Shown: positions 9,712 through 20,624, counted from the first letter of the stretch. The stretch: DNA of 64,000 bases from Rhodococcus sp. ABRD24 (GCF_004328705.1 NZ_CP035319.1:1-64000), one strand, 5' to 3'. Translations and numbers: made by a program. Notes: a model not told the origin generated them from the sequence alone.

Positions 9712-10563
9712 ATGCTGCGCGTTGCAGTACCCAACAAGGGATCGCTCTCCGAGTCCGCGAGTCAGATTCTCTCGGAGGCCGGATACCGTCGCCGCACCGA
9801 TTCGCGAGACCTGACGGTTCTCGATCCCACCAATAACGTCGAGTTCTTCTTCCTGCGTCCCAAGGACATTGCGATCTACGTCGGTTCCGGTGAACTGGAT
9901 CTCGGCATCACCGGACGTGACCTCGCCCGCGACTCGGGTGCACCCGTCGCCGAGCGTCTCGCGCTCGGCTTCGGCGGCTCCACCTTCCGTTATGCCGCGC
10001 CGGCCGGAAAGGATTGGGCTGTCGAGGACCTCGCAGGGCTGCGGATCGCGACGTCGTACCCGAATCTGGTCCGTACGGACCTGGCGGCCCGCGGTCTCGA
10101 GGCCACCGTCATCCGACTCGACGGCGCGGTCGAGATCTCGATCCAGCTCGGTGTGGCCGATGCGATCGCCGACGTCGTCGGTTCCGGTCGCACCTTGCGC
10201 CAGCACAATCTCGTTGCGTTCGGCGATTCGCTCTGTGATTCGGAGGGTGTGCTGATCGAACGCGAGGGCTCGGACCGCAGCGACAAGGCGCGCAACCAGC
10301 TCATCGCCCGTGTTCAGGGTGTGGTGTTTGCGCAGCAGTACCTCATGCTCGACTACGACTGCCCCAAGTCGGTGCTGGACCGAGCTGTCAAGGTCACTCC
10401 GGGACTCGAGTCGCCCACCCTCTCGCCGCTCGCCGACGAGAACTGGCTCGCGGTGCGGGCCATGGTTCCGCGCAAGGGCCACAATGCTGTGATGGATCAG
10501 TTGGCCGATCTCGGTGCGAAGGCGATCCTCGCCTCCGACATCCGATCCTGCCGCGCCTTCTGA
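9712..10563 (+). CDS. hisG: ATP phosphoribosyltransferase
   Basis: HisG couples ATP and PRPP, the committed step of histidine synthesis. The 283-residue length is that of the long, homohexameric form with a C-terminal ACT-like regulatory domain for histidine feedback (about 210-283), so no HisZ partner is needed. The N-terminus [13 protein letters not shown] and the [13 protein letters not shown] stretch are diagnostic. I chose the ATG at 9712; an in-frame TTG six codons upstream is unlikely. The gene ends just before a long hairpin. Confidence 0.96.
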   Translation: MLRVAVPNKGSLSESASQILSEAGYRRRTDSRDLTVLDPTNNVEFFFLRPKDIAIYVGSGELDLGITGRDLARDSGAPVAERLALGFGGSTFRYAAPAGKDWAVEDLAGLRIATSYPNLVRTDLAARGLEATVIRLDGAVEISIQLGVADAIADVVGSGRTLRQHNLVAFGDSLCDSEGVLIEREGSDRSDKARNQLIARVQGVVFAQQYLMLDYDCPKSVLDRAVKVTPGLESPTLSPLADENWLAVRAMVPRKGHNAVMDQLADLGAKAILASDIRSCRAF

Positions 10564-10576
10564 CGGATCTTCTGCA

Positions 10577-10624
10577 ACGACGGCGTCGGTGGTTCCCGTA
10601 GTAGGGAACCACCGACGCCGTCGT
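10577..10624. terminator. Bidirectional terminator hairpin between hisG and the thioesterase gene
   Basis: A perfect 21-bp inverted repeat (10577-10597 against 10604-10624) with a six-base loop lies between two convergent genes. It lacks a clear U-tract on either side, as is common for actinobacterial terminators. Confidence 0.75.
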
Positions 10625-10638
10625 CTGTGGCGAGTCGG

Positions 10639-11444
10639 TCAGCGGGGGCGAACCTGCACGGTCTGGTTGATCCGGCCCACCGCACCGGTCTCGTCGTAGA
10701 TGACACCTGCGCACATGCCGACACCGTCTGGCCCGTAGGAGGTCTCCGACGACAGCCCTGTCCACTCGCCTTCGGGAACCCGGAACAGGTGCACGGTGAG
10801 GTCGGTGTTGAGGAAGGTCCAGTCCTGCGGGTGGATCTTGGAGCCGACGCCGTTGGAGATGTCGACGACGGTGAACAGGCGCTGGATCGGGCTCAGTGTC
10901 TCGCCTTCCACCAGAACACAATTGGGGCGCGCCCATACCTGCCCGGGGCCCTCGCCGCCGATGTGGGCGAGCCAGCGCCAATCCAGACTCGGCACGAACC
11001 CGCTTCCCCAGAACGGTCCGCTCATCTCGATCTCGTACCCATCGGATACGGGACGTAGGGGAGCATCGGCGGTGTGGACCACCGCGGTGGTGTCGACAGT
11101 CTCCATCCGCCATCCGGTGCCGCGGGCGACCGCGCGCGTGGCGCCGTCCGGTCCGGCAGCCCACAGTTCTGCGACGACCAGTTCGATTCGCTTGCCGGGG
11201 CGTTCGACCCACGACCGCACTTCGATGTCGCTGATCGGAATCGGGCCGAGGATCTCGATGACGATACGGGTGAGACGTGCGTCGGCCCGTGCGTTACAGC
11301 GCTCGAGCGCGCGGACCAGCAGCGCCGACGGCGGCGCCCCGTGCTGCATGGTGTCTGCCCACGTGCTCGCCGTCAGGGGCGTGGGCGCGAACCGCTCGAC
11401 GTCGTCCTGTGCGCTTCCGAGCGGCACGTAGTAGGCCAGATCGC

Positions 11445-11448
<4 letters not shown>
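10639..11448 (-). CDS. Acyl-CoA thioesterase-like double-hotdog protein
   Basis: The 269-residue protein looks like a TesB/thioesterase-family double-hotdog protein. The N-terminal half has the hotdog-like stretch GAPPSALLVRALERC; the C-terminal half has WTFLNTDLTVHLFR and SYGPDGVGMCAGVIYD, typical of actinobacterial thioesterase-family proteins. It probably hydrolyses acyl-CoA, with unknown chain specificity. The GTG at 11448 is chosen because it overlaps the stop of the upstream small gene by four bases (GTGA); the frame continues upstream but there the sequence belongs to that small gene. Confidence 0.8.
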
Positions 11449-12651
<1,203 letters not shown>

Positions 12652-12658
12652 ACAGTCG

Positions 12659-12701
12659 AACGGGACCCTTCCTGCGCGCGTGGCGCACGAAGGGTCCCGT
12701 C
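12659..12701. terminator. Bidirectional terminator hairpin after trmI
   Basis: An 11-bp perfect repeat (12660-12670 against 12690-12700) encloses a second small GC repeat. It lies between convergent trmI and the lipoprotein gene and so probably terminates both. Confidence 0.7.
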
Positions 12702-12716
12702 GTTCGGAAACCTGAT

Positions 12717-13172
12717 TCAGGAGCAGCGCAGCTTCCCCATTTCGAGGATCTGGCACGTGCTGGCGTCCGAGATCACCCAGGCGCCGTCCTTCTGCGTGAA
12801 CGTCACCGGGATCGGTGCACCGCCATGCGGCCCGGCGATCTGAGTGACGGCGGTTGCGGTGCGGCCGTCGACGGTGACCTCCGTGACCTCGGCAGTCAGC
12901 GGGTAGCCGGTGAGGACGCCGCCCAGCTGCTCGAGCAACGCGGCGCGCTGCGCACCGTTCTCGACCACAGCGGTCCGCTGGGCAGCGGGGGAGTTCGGGT
13001 CGAAAAACGTGGTGAGCTGCTGCTGCAGGACGGCCGCTGCGGGTGCTGCGCTCGTGGTGGTGGGCGTCGCGGTGCTCGCGGCCCTGTCCGGTGAGTCGTC
13101 GGAGCCGCAGGCCGCTATTCCGAGGGATGCGAGCAGGACGCCGGTGGCCGCGAGGGGTTTGCGGATGATCAC
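12717..13172 (-). CDS. MTB12-like lipoprotein
   Basis: The 151-residue secreted protein starts with a lipoprotein signal (positive IIRK, hydrophobic core, lipobox GIAAC with the cysteine near residue 22). A Thr/Ser/Ala-rich linker follows, then a C-terminal domain of the low-molecular-weight antigen MTB12 (CFP-2) type, seen as LQQQLTTFFDPN and IPVTFTQKDGAWVISDAS. Members are cell-envelope or secreted proteins of mycolic-acid bacteria, with unknown function. Start is the GTG at 13172 with AAAGG just upstream. The same frame is open far into the antisense strand of mpa, which is a shadow. Confidence 0.85.
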   Translation of the reverse strand: MIIRKPLAATGVLLASLGIAACGSDDSPDRAASTATPTTTSAAPAAAVLQQQLTTFFDPNSPAAQRTAVVENGAQRAALLEQLGGVLTGYPLTAEVTEVTVDGRTATAVTQIAGPHGGAPIPVTFTQKDGAWVISDASTCQILEMGKLRCS

Positions 13173-13358
13173 GGTGGGGCCTTTCGTTGCTTGACTCGAT
13201 CGTGTCGTAACCGACATAAGAAAGGTAAGGCTAACATGACCATTCGGGTGGATTCCCCGGTCTGGGAATGACGCTCGGCTACCGCTTCGATACGTGTCGT
13301 GCGACGCATTGGCTGCAGTGCCGGTAGCGTTGATGGATCGGACTGGGAGGAGCTGCAC

Positions 13359-15122
13359 ATGAACCCGACAGAGAATCCGGACCCGGTTGCAGCAGCGCGT
13401 GAACTCGACGCGCTGCGGGCAGAGGCGGCGACACTGCGCAGGCAACTGGCGGAGTCGCCCCAGCAGCTGCAGGAGTTGGAGTCCCGGGTGGACTCGCTCT
13501 CCATTCGGAACGGCAAGTTGATGGATACGCTCAAAGAAGCGCGGCAGCAGCTCATCGCTCTCCGTGAGGAGGTCGATCGCCTCGGTCAACCTCCGAGCGG
13601 CTACGGCGTACTCCTGGCTGTCCACGACGATCAAACCGTCGACGTGTTCACGTCGGGCCGCAAGATGCGACTGACATGCTCCCCGAACGTCGATTCGGCC
13701 GCGCTGCACATGGGACAGACAGTCCGGCTCAACGAGGCTCTCACGATCGTCGAGGCCACGTCGTTCGAGCGGGTCGGTGAGATATGTGCTCTCCGTGAGG
13801 TTCTCGACGACGGTCAGCGGGCACTGGTGGTCGGGCATGCGGACGAGGAGCGCGTCGTGTGGCTCGCCGCGCCGCTGTCCGTGCTCGCGGCAGAGGACGG
13901 CATCAAGGATCCCGATTCGCCGTCGCGCCGGCTGCGTCCCGGTGACTCCCTGCTGGTCGACACCAAGGCTGGGTATGCGTTCGAACGGATCCCGAAGGCC
14001 GAGGTCGAGGACCTCGTGCTCGAGGAGGTTCCGGACGTCGGTTACAACGACATCGGCGGCCTGGGCCGGCAGATCGAGCAGATCCGCGACGCGGTGGAGC
14101 TGCCGTTCCTGCACAAGGATCTGTTCCACGAGTACGCGCTGCGTCCGCCGAAGGGGGTGCTGCTGTACGGTCCGCCGGGCTGCGGCAAGACGCTCATCGC
14201 CAAGGCGGTCGCGAACTCGCTTGCGAAGAAGATCGCCGAGTCCCGGGGTCAGGACAGCAAGGAAGCGAAGTCCTACTTCCTCAACATCAAGGGTCCGGAG
14301 CTCCTCAACAAGTTCGTCGGCGAGACCGAGCGGCACATTCGGATGATCTTCCAGCGGGCACGTGAGAAGGCGTCCGAGGGCACCCCGGTGATCGTGTTCT
14401 TCGATGAGATGGACTCGATCTTCCGTACTCGTGGGTCCGGTGTCTCGTCTGACGTCGAGACCACGGTCGTGCCGCAGCTGCTCAGTGAGATCGACGGCGT
14501 CGAGGGCCTCGAGAACGTCATCGTGATCGGCGCGTCCAACCGCGAGGACATGATCGACCCCGCGATCCTGCGTCCCGGACGCCTCGACGTCAAGATCAAG
14601 ATCGAACGCCCGGACGCCGAGTCCGCGCAGGACATCTTCTCGAAGTACCTCACGGTGAATCTGCCGGTGCATGCCGACGACCTGGCCGAGTTCAATGGCG
14701 ATCGCGCGGCCTGTATCAAGGCGATGATCGAACGGGTCGTCGACCGGATGTACGCCGAAAGTGACGACAACCGATTCCTCGAGGTCACCTACGCCAACGG
14801 CGACAAGGAGGTCCTGTACTTCAAGGACTTCAACTCCGGCGCGATGATTCAGAACATCGTGGATCGCTCCAAGAAGTACGCAATCAAGTCTGTGCTCGAG
14901 ACCGGCTCGCCGGGTCTGCGGGTGCAGCACGTGTTCGATTCGATCGTCGACGAGTTCTCGGAGAACGAGGATTTGCCGAACACGACGAATCCGGACGACT
15001 GGGCCCGGATCTCCGGCAAGAAGGGCGAACGGATCGTCTACATTCGCACGCTGGTCACCGGCAAGAACGCCAGTGCCAGCCGGGCCATAGACACCGAGTC
15101 CAATACCGGCCAGTACCTCTAG
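13359..15122 (+). CDS. mpa: Proteasomal ATPase (ARC/Mpa)
   Basis: This AAA+ ring ATPase recognises pupylated proteins, unfolds them and feeds them into the PrcBA core. The 587-residue protein has an N-terminal coiled coil (about 20-75) that binds Pup, tandem OB folds (about 80-225), and an AAA+ module with Walker A GPPGCGKT, Walker [11 protein letters not shown], and the arginine-finger region ending LRPGRLD. The C-terminus is GQYL, the motif that docks into and opens the proteasome alpha ring. The ATG at 13359 follows a GGGAGGAG ribosome-binding site; a 20-residue in-frame extension is not conserved. It converges with the Nudix gene with a four-base overlap. In rhodococci the same gene is called arc. 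Confidence 0.97.
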   Translation: MNPTENPDPVAAARELDALRAEAATLRRQLAESPQQLQELESRVDSLSIRNGKLMDTLKEARQQLIALREEVDRLGQPPSGYGVLLAVHDDQTVDVFTSGRKMRLTCSPNVDSAALHMGQTVRLNEALTIVEATSFERVGEICALREVLDDGQRALVVGHADEERVVWLAAPLSVLAAEDGIKDPDSPSRRLRPGDSLLVDTKAGYAFERIPKAEVEDLVLEEVPDVGYNDIGGLGRQIEQIRDAVELPFLHKDLFHEYALRPPKGVLLYGPPGCGKTLIAKAVANSLAKKIAESRGQDSKEAKSYFLNIKGPELLNKFVGETERHIRMIFQRAREKASEGTPVIVFFDEMDSIFRTRGSGVSSDVETTVVPQLLSEIDGVEGLENVIVIGASNREDMIDPAILRPGRLDVKIKIERPDAESAQDIFSKYLTVNLPVHADDLAEFNGDRAACIKAMIERVVDRMYAESDDNRFLEVTYANGDKEVLYFKDFNSGAMIQNIVDRSKKYAIKSVLETGSPGLRVQHVFDSIVDEFSENEDLPNTTNPDDWARISGKKGERIVYIRTLVTGKNASASRAIDTESNTGQYL

Positions 15123-15646
15123 GACGCGGTTCGATCGAAGTAGTTGCCCAGCAGGGCCCGGGTGTCCGGAACGAACGGCCACTCCGGGTCCTGCAGGTGT
15201 CTGCGCAGTTCCTGTTCGGTCCACCACCAGCCGTCGGTGATCTCGCTGGCCTGGTGATGGACCGGGCCGTCGTAACGCGCCTCGAACGCGTACAGGTGAC
15301 AGCGCAGCGGCCTACCGTCCCACGTTCCGTCCCATGAGATGTGGCCGATGGGGGACAGGCCTACGCCGGTGACCCCGAGTTCCTCGGCGAGTTCCCGCCG
15401 GGCCGTCATCTCCGCGGTTTCGCCGGGATCGACGACGCCGCCGGCCAGACAATCGTGCATGCCCGCGAACACCGCCTTGTCCGGCGCGCGGAGGTGCACG
15501 TAGATCCGGGTGCCGTCGGTCGATCGCAGCAGCACGCCCGCACTCGCGTGCCACAGACCCTCGGCGTAGACCCGCGAGCGCGGCACGGCGCCGATGGGGT
15601 TCCCGTGTTCGTCGTACGCCGAGACGATTTCGTCCATGGGGCTCAT
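15119..15646 (-). CDS. Nudix hydrolase
   Basis: The 175-residue protein has a complete Nudix box, beginning [12 protein letters not shown] and ending [10 protein letters not shown], the magnesium-binding diphosphohydrolase signature. The N-terminal [16 protein letters not shown] and the long spacing before the box resemble the Idi/NUDT subgroup. The substrate is unknown. Its stop overlaps that of mpa in opposite orientation. A second in-frame ATG three codons in is an alternative start. Confidence 0.88.
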   Translation of the reverse strand: MSPMDEIVSAYDEHGNPIGAVPRSRVYAEGLWHASAGVLLRSTDGTRIYVHLRAPDKAVFAGMHDCLAGGVVDPGETAEMTARRELAEELGVTGVGLSPIGHISWDGTWDGRPLRCHLYAFEARYDGPVHHQASEITDGWWWTEQELRRHLQDPEWPFVPDTRALLGNYFDRTAS

Positions 15647-15719
15647 GGTTGCACCGAGCGGGGTTCGGTTCGTCGCCGGGAGGTTGCGAAGCGGTCGCTC
15701 ACCGCTCGCGATCAGTGGC

Positions 15720-16763
15720 TCACGGAGCCACAGAGGCTCGGAGGATGTCGGTGCGCGGTGACGTGAGGACGTGTCCCAGTTCGTCGAGTTCGACGGGTGC
15801 GGACACGACGTCGGCCCAGGGAAACACCTCGCGCGTCCGGTCGAGGAAGTCGATCGCTTGCCTGAGGTGTCGGGGCTCGTAGTTGTGAACGCCGGTGATC
15901 GTCAGGTGCCGCCGTACAACCGATTCGGGGTCTACAGCCAATGCCGGTCCGGGGGCAACAGAGCCGGCGAGCACGAGGACGCCACCGATGTCGAGCCGGG
16001 CCAGCCCTTCCGCTATTGCATCAGCGGAACCGGAGTAGTCGAGCACCACGTCCACGGCGCCGCCGGCGTCGGCAGTACCCCCGAAGCGGTGGGCGATCTC
16101 GATCCGGGCGGGGTGTAGATCGGTGATGGATACGTGGGCACCGGACTCGGCGCACGCTGCCGCAGCGGTGATGCCGAGCATTCCCGCGCCGCAGATCAGG
16201 ACCCGCCTGCGGTCCAACGGACCGGCGGCCTCGAGGGTGGCCATCACGGTGGCCGTCGCGCACGCTGCTGGTGCCGCGACGGCGTCCGGGACGGAGTCCG
16301 GAACGCTGGCAACGGCCGTTCCTGCCGGTAGGACGATGTACTCGGCATAGGATCCGGACAGCGGCCAGTGTCCATCGAATGCCTCGTGCCCGATCTTGCG
16401 CACCGCCTCGCACTTGGCGGTGCGCCCTGCGCGGCAGCGCGCGCAGCGGCCACAAGCGACGGTGACAGACCAGATGATCCGGTCGCCGACCCGCACGATG
16501 GGGCTGCCCTCGCCCGCACCGCCGTCCGCGTCGGCCCCTCCGATCGCCTCGACGACGCCGACCGCCTCGTGCCCGAGGACGGACGGGCAGGCCGCGGACC
16601 GCCTACCGGTGACGGTATGCAGGTCGCTACCGCAGATCGTCGCGAGCCGGACCCGCACCAGGATGTCGCCCTCCCCGAGGGCTGGCACCTCCACGTCGCG
16701 TAGTTCGATCCCGTCGCCGGTCCAGACGGCGGTCCGGCTCAGACGAGTTGTGAGCGTATCCAT
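15720..16763 (-). CDS. Zinc-dependent alcohol dehydrogenase, phosphonate-catabolism-associated type
   Basis: The 347-residue medium-chain dehydrogenase has the catalytic-zinc site CGSDLHT and GHEAVGVVEAIGG, four structural-zinc cysteines around CGRCARCRAGRTAKC, and a Rossmann domain at LICGAGMLGITAAA. The AEYIVLPAGTAVASVP stretch matches what I recall of the TIGR03366 (HpnZ) group, proposed to act in phosphonate breakdown. Its ATG overlaps the end of phnE by 25 bases, so it is the last gene of the phnD-phnC-phnE operon. The reaction itself is not known. The frame extends upstream antisense-in-phase with phnE, which I reject. Confidence 0.82.
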   Translation of the reverse strand: MDTLTTRLSRTAVWTGDGIELRDVEVPALGEGDILVRVRLATICGSDLHTVTGRRSAACPSVLGHEAVGVVEAIGGADADGGAGEGSPIVRVGDRIIWSVTVACGRCARCRAGRTAKCEAVRKIGHEAFDGHWPLSGSYAEYIVLPAGTAVASVPDSVPDAVAAPAACATATVMATLEAAGPLDRRRVLICGAGMLGITAAAACAESGAHVSITDLHPARIEIAHRFGGTADAGGAVDVVLDYSGSADAIAEGLARLDIGGVLVLAGSVAPGPALAVDPESVVRRHLTITGVHNYEPRHLRQAIDFLDRTREVFPWADVVSAPVELDELGHVLTSPRTDILRASVAP

Positions 16764-18340
16764 CCGGAGAGCCTTTCGATGGCGTAGACGATGACGAAGA
16801 TGACGATCACGATCGCGCCCGCCACGTCGAAGTTGAGCGTGCGGATCGATTCGAAGAGTAGGAATCCGATGCCGCCGGCTCCGACGATGCCGAGCACGGT
16901 CGACGTGCGGATGTTGACATCGAACAGATACAGGGTCGACCCGACAACGGACGGCATCGCCTGCGGTAGCACCGCTGAGAACAGCGTCTTCCACCAGCCG
17001 CCGCCGACCGCGCGGACCGCCTCGAGTGGCCCCGGATCGATCTCCTCGATCGCGTCGGCGACGAGCTTTGCGAGGAACCCGATCGACCCGATGGCAAGCG
17101 CGCACGTGCCGGCGATGGGGCCGAGTCCGAGAGCCGCCACGAACACGACTGCGAGGATCAGTTCGGGTACCGCCCGCACCACCAGGATCCAGCTGCGGGC
17201 CAGCCAGTAGACCGCCGGGTGCGGTGTGACGTTCCGGGCAGCGAGGATTGCGACGGGGATCGACAGCACCGCACCGATCGCGGTCGACACCACACCGATC
17301 GCCACGGTCTGCCCGGCGGCGGTGAACAGGTCGCTGCCGAGCGTGCCGAAGTCCGGCGGAATCATGCGGCCGAAGATTTCGAGCGACGGCCCCACCCAGG
17401 TCAGTAGTGACCACGGGCTGATCTCCAGCAGCCACAGCGACGCGACCGTCGTGGCCGCGACGAGAGTCGAGAACGCGAGGCGCCCGATGCGATCTCGCTG
17501 TGGATTCGAGTGCTCCGGCGTGAGCAGCATTCGCCGTACCACGATGGCGAGCACCTCCATCGCGGCGATCATCACGAGGATGATGCAGACGATGCCGAGC
17601 GCACGCGGATAGATGAGGCCGCGCAGTGCGTCCTGCAGTGCGAAGCCGATGCCGCCGGCGCCGACGAAACCGAGCACTACCGACATCCGGAGGTTGATGT
17701 CGATTCGGTAGATGAAGGTACCGATCCAGGACGGGACAACCTGCGGGACAACCCCGTTGATCATCTCGCGGAAGTAGCCGGCGCCGGCGGCCCGGACGGC
17801 CTCCCGTGGGCCGGCATCCGTCTGTTCGATGGCGTCGGCGAACAGCTTGCCGAGCATGCCGATCGAGTGCAGTGCGATCGCGAGAACGCCGGGTAGGACT
17901 CCGATTCCGAGTGCCCGGACGAACAGCACGGCAAACAACAAGTCAGGCATCGCCCGGCAGAATGTGATGACAGCCCGCGCCACTGCGTACACCGCGGGAT
18001 GGGGGGTCGTGTTCCGGGCTGCCATGAACGCCAATGGAATCGACGCCGCTGCCGCAAGCACCGTGCCGAGGACTGCCATGAGTAGAGTCTCGACGGCCAG
18101 CACGCCGATTCGGCCTGGGTCGGACACCCGTGGCGGCAGCATCCGCTCGATCAGGTTGCCGACCGCATCGAGCCCGTCGAGCAACGTGCTGGGCGCAAAC
18201 TCGATGGACCACGCCGACACCAGCGTCGCGACCACCGCAGCCAGGGTCAGCCCGGGCAGAATCCCTCGCCGGTACCCCAGCGTGCGGTGCGTCTCGGCGG
18301 TGTCGCTGTTGCGGGGACTGTTCGTCAGAAGGGTGCTCAC
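16739..18340 (-). CDS. phnE: Phosphonate-type ABC permease, tandem PhnE fusion
   Basis: Two PhnE-like permease units are joined in one 533-residue polypeptide. Each half has the binding-protein-dependent transport signature: first unit GMLGKLFADAIEQ and later GFVGAGGIGFALQ; second unit GFLAKLVADAIEE and later GIVGAGGIGFLL. The tandem protein can form the membrane pore alone instead of as a homodimer or heterodimer. The cargo is phosphonate, phosphite or phosphate; family knowledge alone does not decide, and mycobacterial PhnDCE systems also carry phosphate. It overlaps phnC by four bases. Confidence 0.9.
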   Translation of the reverse strand: MSTLLTNSPRNSDTAETHRTLGYRRGILPGLTLAAVVATLVSAWSIEFAPSTLLDGLDAVGNLIERMLPPRVSDPGRIGVLAVETLLMAVLGTVLAAAASIPLAFMAARNTTPHPAVYAVARAVITFCRAMPDLLFAVLFVRALGIGVLPGVLAIALHSIGMLGKLFADAIEQTDAGPREAVRAAGAGYFREMINGVVPQVVPSWIGTFIYRIDINLRMSVVLGFVGAGGIGFALQDALRGLIYPRALGIVCIILVMIAAMEVLAIVVRRMLLTPEHSNPQRDRIGRLAFSTLVAATTVASLWLLEISPWSLLTWVGPSLEIFGRMIPPDFGTLGSDLFTAAGQTVAIGVVSTAIGAVLSIPVAILAARNVTPHPAVYWLARSWILVVRAVPELILAVVFVAALGLGPIAGTCALAIGSIGFLAKLVADAIEEIDPGPLEAVRAVGGGWWKTLFSAVLPQAMPSVVGSTLYLFDVNIRTSTVLGIVGAGGIGFLLFESIRTLNFDVAGAIVIVIFVIVYAIERLSGWIRSQLV

Positions 18341-19152
18341 AGCGACCTCGCCGACGCCTCTGCCGTCTCGGGATCCACGCGCTGGTAGATCTCCATCACC
18401 TCGTCACGGGAGATGCCCACGGCCGGCCGGTCCATCACCTTGACACCACTGCGTAGTCCGACCAGACGGTGCGCCCAGCCGAGCGCGAGGTCTACCTGGT
18501 GAAGGGTGCACACGACCGTGAGTTTCTCCTCGATGCACACCCTGAACAGGAGGTCCATCACGACGCCGGCGTTCTCCGGGTCGAGCGAGGCAACCGGCTC
18601 GTCCGCGAGGACGAGACTCGGTCGCTGCATCAGCGTGCGCGCGATCGCGACCCGCTGCTGCTGTCCGCCGGACAGGGTGTCGGCACGCCGCTCCGCGAAG
18701 TCCGCCAGCCCGACCCGGTCGAGGTGGTCGAGCGCCTCTGCGCGCATGCTCTTCGGATAGGTCAGGGCTCCATACCGTGGCACCGTCAGCCGGCCGAGCC
18801 CGCCGATGAGCACATTCTCGAGGCAGCTGAGTCGACCCACGAGGTTGAAGTGCTGGAACACGAATCCGACGTCCTTGCGCAGCGCTCGGAGCTGACGCGA
18901 GGACGCGCCGTCGACCTGGACACCGTTCACGACGATTCCGCCGGCGGTAACCGGGTTGAGGCCGTTCATGCAGCGCAGCAGCGTCGACTTGCCCGAGCCC
19001 GACAAGCCCAGCAGCACAACGAGTTCGCTACGGTGAATGTCGAGGGACACGTCGTCGAGCGCGACCGTCTGCCCGAACGTCTTGGTCAAGTTGCGGATCG
19101 AGGCGACGACGTCGTCACCAGCGACGGAGGGGTGGGGGCCGGAGTCATCCAT
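18337..19152 (-). CDS. phnC: Phosphonate-type ABC transporter ATPase
   Basis: The 271-residue ABC ATPase has Walker A GLSGSGKST, signature LSGGQQQR, and Walker B LVLADEPVASLD. It energises import through the adjoining permease. The location, three bases after phnD and overlapping phnE by four bases, sets the PhnC assignment; ATPases of this group are otherwise hard to tell apart by motif. Confidence 0.92.
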   Translation of the reverse strand: MDDSGPHPSVAGDDVVASIRNLTKTFGQTVALDDVSLDIHRSELVVLLGLSGSGKSTLLRCMNGLNPVTAGGIVVNGVQVDGASSRQLRALRKDVGFVFQHFNLVGRLSCLENVLIGGLGRLTVPRYGALTYPKSMRAEALDHLDRVGLADFAERRADTLSGGQQQRVAIARTLMQRPSLVLADEPVASLDPENAGVVMDLLFRVCIEEKLTVVCTLHQVDLALGWAHRLVGLRSGVKVMDRPAVGISRDEVMEIYQRVDPETAEASARSL

Positions 19153-19155
19153 GGA

Positions 19156-20124
19156 TCAGCCCTGGCACTTCTCGGAGCCGGTGACCTCACACACGTGGCG
19201 GACTCCGTCGTAGTCCGAGTCGGAGGCGGGAACAACGCCCCAGGCGCGCTCGTCGGTAATGCGGCAGTCTCCCGTGCACAGACCGGCGGCCAGCAGGGCA
19301 TCGGCGTTGAGCTTCTCCTCGAACACGGTCTTGAGCTTCGCGATGCTGTCAGCGCCGAGGTCGTCGTTCGCGGCGAACACCGAACCCGCGATCATCTCCG
19401 ACTTCCACACCGTCTTGAGCTGACCGGGCTTGAGCTCGCCCTTCTCGATCATGGTCTTGTCGACCATCGTGTCGAATGCGAATCCGGCGTCGCAGTCACC
19501 GGCAGCAATCGCGAGCGCGGAGGCGTCGTGACCACCGGCGTAGATCGGGGTCATCGCCGCGGAGATGTCAGCCTCGGAGCCCGACTTGGCGACGCCCGCC
19601 TCGATGAGCCCCGCACTCGGGTACAGGAAGCCGGAGGTCGATCCCGGGTCGACGAAACAAACATCCTTGCCCGCGAAGTCCTTCAAACCGTTGATGTCGG
19701 CGTTGTCGGCCTTGGTAAGTCCGTAGGACTGGTACCCGGGGGTCGCGCCCTTGGTCTTGACGACGGCACCGAGCGGGGTCAGCTCGGCACCGTTGATGCC
19801 GGCGACGACGTAGGCGAAGGGTCCGAAGAAGGCCAGGTCGACGTTGCCGGCGATCATGCCCTCGACGACGCCGGCATAGTCGGACGCTTGCACGAAATCG
19901 ACGGTGGAGCCGGTCTCCTGCTCGAGTAGCTTGATGACGGGTTCGTAGCTGGCCTTGAGGTCGGTCGAGTTTTCGGCCGGGATTGCGGCGAGCGTGATGG
20001 TTTCAGGGAACCCCTGTGCGTTGGTGGAGGCCGAGTCCGATCCCGAGCAAGCCGAGACGACAAGGGCGAGTCCAGCCATACCAGCGGCGAAAGTGGTTGC
20101 CTTACGGCGAGAACGGAGGTTCAT
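19156..20124 (-). CDS. phnD: Phosphonate/phosphite/phosphate-binding lipoprotein
   Basis: This is a 322-residue periplasmic-type binding protein. It has a lipoprotein signal peptide with lipobox VSAC (cysteine near residue 27), then the PhnD fold with ITLAAIPAENSTDL, DLAFFGPFAYV, and the ligand-loop region VDPGSTSGFLYP. It captures the phosphorus oxyanion or phosphonate and delivers it to PhnE. ATG at 20124 is the first start giving a signal peptide; the open frame upstream to 20874 is not protein-like. A PhnF-type operator lies about 220 bases upstream. Confidence 0.92.
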   Translation of the reverse strand: MNLRSRRKATTFAAGMAGLALVVSACSGSDSASTNAQGFPETITLAAIPAENSTDLKASYEPVIKLLEQETGSTVDFVQASDYAGVVEGMIAGNVDLAFFGPFAYVVAGINGAELTPLGAVVKTKGATPGYQSYGLTKADNADINGLKDFAGKDVCFVDPGSTSGFLYPSAGLIEAGVAKSGSEADISAAMTPIYAGGHDASALAIAAGDCDAGFAFDTMVDKTMIEKGELKPGQLKTVWKSEMIAGSVFAANDDLGADSIAKLKTVFEEKLNADALLAAGLCTGDCRITDERAWGVVPASDSDYDGVRHVCEVTGSEKCQG

Positions 20125-20624
20125 GGAGGGTGTCCTTCGAGTGATGGAAGAGGCCTGATCGACCAGAAGAAGTAACTGAGTTGGTTCTGCGACGGAGCAG
20201 AGGACGTCGGTGGCGTGTGCCGGGCGCAGGGTTGTGCCTGGCGACATCTGCCGTGGCGAGTTCTGTCCGGGGCTGTGCCGTCCTCTGCGTAGGGAAACCG
20301 TCGTGGGCCGGTGTCCCGGCGTCGGTTGACGACCCTGCCGATTGGTATAGACCATGAACCAGATTTGGTCTGAACGACAGGTGAACAACTGCGGGCATCT
20401 TGTGTGGATGCGCGTTGGCGAAGTTGCGAGACGCCCAATGGCGGGGCCATGCGGTGTCCATCGGGGATACCCGCGTGAGCGTGAGGGCGATCGACGCGTC
20501 GCCAGCGGTAGGGACGAAACCGGACCAATTAGTATGTATTGCGGATGTGATGACCGCGTGCGGCGGGACTCGCTGTGCGCACCTATTCGTGTGTCGGGTT
20601 GCCAGGTTGATCGAGGGTGGGTTG
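20125..20624. other. 500-base divergent intergenic region (phnD / TerD-nuclease)
   Basis: No credible gene is seen. The plus-strand frame of the TerD gene is open back to 20400, but that part lacks family similarity and biased codon use. The region holds a PhnF-type operator at 20343-20354, a related half-site (TTTGGTCTGAAC, about 20364-20375), and an AT-richer patch at 20525-20540 that may be a promoter for the rightward gene. Confidence 0.6.
20343..20354. promoter_or_regulatory. PhnF-type operator
   Basis: TGGTATAGACCA contains the HutC/GntR core GT-N-TA-N-AC and is, as I recall, the same inverted repeat described as the PhnF-binding site ahead of the phnDCE operon of Mycobacterium smegmatis. 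A weaker half-site, TGGTCTGAAC, follows about 12 bases later. No phnF-like regulator gene is next to it; the divergent gene is the TerD-nuclease fusion. Confidence 0.65.

Noticed and set aside
13173..15227. Minus-strand frame upstream of the lipoprotein, antisense to mpa
   Set aside because: It is a shadow of the mpa codons; the lipoprotein signal peptide begins at 13172.
16764..17435. Upstream extension of the alcohol dehydrogenase frame
   Set aside because: It is Arg-rich, antisense-free but out of frame with phnE, and lacks similarity; the dehydrogenase N-terminus begins at 16763.
20400..20624. 75-codon N-terminal extension of the TerD-nuclease gene
   Set aside because: TerD domains start at the SKGQN motif, and the ATG at 20625 has a good ribosome-binding site. 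The extension has no similarity and contains many cysteines.
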